Shown: positions 6,505-7,257 of the stretch, one piece after another
Layout of the letters: each line of letters opens with the position of its first letter
How positions within the stretch are numbered: position 1 is the stretch's first letter
Assembly (NCBI GenBank): GCA_001824745.1
Contig: MHSZ01000025.1
Coordinates: forward strand, 23,199 to 30,455
Source: Candidatus Terrybacteria bacterium RIFCSPLOWO2_01_FULL_58_14
GTDB lineage: Bacteria; Patescibacteriota; Minisyncoccia; Terrybacterales; 2-01-FULL-58-14
Length of the DNA stretch: 7,257 nt
Reading direction: 5' to 3'
Notes under the pieces: model-generated
The model's input: only the letters and a program-made list of their open reading frames with translations
Databases searched by the model: none
Told to the model about the DNA's origin: nothing
Translations under genes and position numbers: made by a program

Positions 6505-6597
6505 CGAATAGCAGATCGGCAGATTGGTTAATGCGCAGATTTATAGATTAGCACAAAGGCGCTTTCCAAATATCTAATCGCCTATTCGCTAATCTGC
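6505..6597. repeat. Noncoding mosaic of short words (GCAGATT, GATTAG, CGAATAG) in both orientations
   Basis: This stretch between the membrane-protein gene and tRNA-Lys is clearly more AT-rich than its surroundings. On the plus strand it has CGAATAG (6505-6511), GCAGATC (6511-6517), GCAGATT (6519-6525 and 6535-6541) and AGATTAGC (6545-6552). The right half holds the same words inverted: CTAATC (6574-6579), CTATTCG (6582-6588) and GCTAATCTGC (6588-6597). Exact inverted pairs are 6505-6511 with 6582-6588, 6519-6525 with 6591-6597, and 6545-6552 with 6588-6595, so alternative hairpins are possible. There is no U-tract of a normal terminator and no supported gene. Confidence 0.65.
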
Positions 6598-6607
6598 TCG
6601 TTGCGAA

Positions 6608-7105
6608 CTAATCCTCATTCACGCGGAGAATCGCAAAGAACACCACGGGTGCCAACGCCCAGAGAAACGGCAACGGATCCGCAAGGAGCCACTGTGCCAC
6701 CGGCGCTGAAGGAGTGAGCGTTCCGCGCGGAAGCGTGGGAATGAAGAGTACGCCGAAAAGACCTGCCCCCAATATACTCGCCGCCGCCACCTGCCAGAGA
6801 ATTCCCACGCCCCGGCCGGAGAATCGAAACACCGCGGTGACCGCACTCCCCGCGAGAAGCCATGTCGTGAAGGCAAGTGCGAGGAGAAATATTGCCGCGG
6901 GGGTCTGTGCCGGAAGGCCGGTTCCGAATCGTAGAAGGAATGTCCGCAGCGTGGGCAACATCGACGTCACGACGGATGCCACGTAGAGCCCCACGAGAAA
7001 AGGAACGAAGAACTTCCTCCCCCCGGTGAGGCCGAGCACGAAGAGCAGTACGGAAAGCGCCAGAAGGACGAGGAGATCTGCGGATAGGCCGGAGAGATCT
7101 TGCAT
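6608..7105 (-). CDS. Multi-pass membrane protein of unknown function (about five helices)
   Basis: The 165-residue protein is very hydrophobic, with predicted helices at about 8-27, 31-50, 69-92, 97-117 and 141-159. One longer soluble loop follows the second helix (LPTLRTFLLRFGTGLPAQTP) and another precedes the last (PTLPRGTLTPSAPVAQWLLADP). There is no cleavable signal peptide, no cysteine and no catalytic motif I recognise. The general form recalls CvpA-like small membrane proteins, but I cannot place it in a family. ATG 7105 follows the dnaJ stop by 12 nt, with GGTGG almost touching the start, so it is probably the second gene of a dnaJ operon and translationally coupled. The link to dnaJ is positional only. 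Confidence 0.75.
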   Translation of the reverse strand: MQDLSGLSADLLVLLALSVLLFVLGLTGGRKFFVPFLVGLYVASVVTSMLPTLRTFLLRFGTGLPAQTPAAIFLLALAFTTWLLAGSAVTAVFRFSGRGVGILWQVAAASILGAGLFGVLFIPTLPRGTLTPSAPVAQWLLADPLPFLWALAPVVFFAILRVNED

Positions 7106-7117
7106 ACCACCGGAACG

Positions 7118-7257
7118 CTAGAGTTCGTCGGAGATTTCCTTGAGACGCTCGACCAAATGCTCTGATGGCTGCGGAGGAACGCGAGCATGTACGGTGACGT
7201 AGAGGTCGCCGCGGCTTCCTCCCCTCTTTGCGGGACTCCTCCCGCGCGGAAGTCCGT
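7118..7257 (-). CDS. dnaJ: DnaJ chaperone, C-terminal end only (5' part outside the window)
   Basis: The last 45 residues are visible, ending in TAG at 7120-7118. The strand GGSRGDLYVTVHARVPPQPS followed by a helix ending ERLKEISDEL matches the end of the second C-terminal substrate-binding domain of DnaJ/CbpA proteins, where the consensus is GRGDLYVxVxVxVPxxLS. DnaJ delivers unfolded clients to DnaK and stimulates its ATPase. The segment before the motif (PRGRSPAKRGG) is more basic than usual. The J domain and any zinc-binding region lie outside the window, so full DnaJ and CbpA-like forms cannot be told apart. Confidence 0.8.
   Translation of the reverse strand, partial: GLPRGRSPAKRGGSRGDLYVTVHARVPPQPSEHLVERLKEISDEL

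Noticed and set aside
6299..6511. 70-residue plus-strand open frame containing APGRIRTSDRLLKRELLYQLSYGR
   Set aside because: It is the translation of the complementary strand of tRNA-Lys, a well-known spurious protein type; no ribosome site and no other support.
6418..6600. Integration (att) site at tRNA-Lys
   Set aside because: The repeats lie on the 5' side of the tRNA, do not copy its 3' end, and no integrase or element gene is present.

Overview
The window is GC-rich, gene-dense bacterial DNA. I read it as a member of the Candidate Phyla Radiation (Patescibacteria, probably Parcubacteria-like). The evidence is the company of genes: a membrane-anchored DUF4015-type glycoside hydrolase-like protein, a DUF5652-like small membrane protein, and a PD-(D/E)XK protein beginning MYRISPS with a CPxC motif. 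A tRNA-Lys gene without an encoded CCA end is compatible with this. The assignment is inference from protein flavour; no rRNA or other marker is present.

Layout, left to right. Positions 1-2503 (minus strand) hold a two-gene unit: thiI (tRNA 4-thiouridine synthase with a C-terminal rhodanese domain), then, 22 nt downstream, the DUF4015-like protein, which runs off the left edge. Positions 2504-2591 are a compact divergent control region. It carries a very good sigma70 promoter for the plus-strand gene, and its -10 box sits inside a perfect 15-bp palindrome that also offers a -10-like hexamer on the minus strand. Positions 2592-5000 (plus) encode an 802-residue LonC-type protease with an intact Ser-Lys dyad but a degenerate P-loop. 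A strong, probably bidirectional hairpin terminator lies at 5009-5045.

Positions 5078-6295 (minus) hold an apparent three-gene operon with its own promoter: a small charged coiled-coil protein, a stand-alone four-cysteine PD-(D/E)XK nuclease, and a DUF5652-like membrane protein. It ends at the shared terminator. Positions 6418-6490 (minus) are tRNA-Lys(UUU), followed by a hairpin. Positions 6505-6597 are an AT-richer noncoding mosaic of repeated short words in both orientations. Positions 6608-7257 (minus) hold a five-helix membrane protein of unknown function immediately behind the 3' end of dnaJ, which enters from the right edge.

Functionally this is mostly housekeeping: tRNA modification (ThiI acts on U8, and the tRNA-Lys here has U8), protein quality control (DnaJ, LonC), and nucleic-acid or envelope accessory proteins. 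I see no CRISPR array, transposase, integrase or prophage gene. The points most worth a second look are the palindromic divergent promoter, the Lon protease that seems to have lost ATP-binding residues, the small nuclease operon, and the repeat mosaic beside the tRNA.
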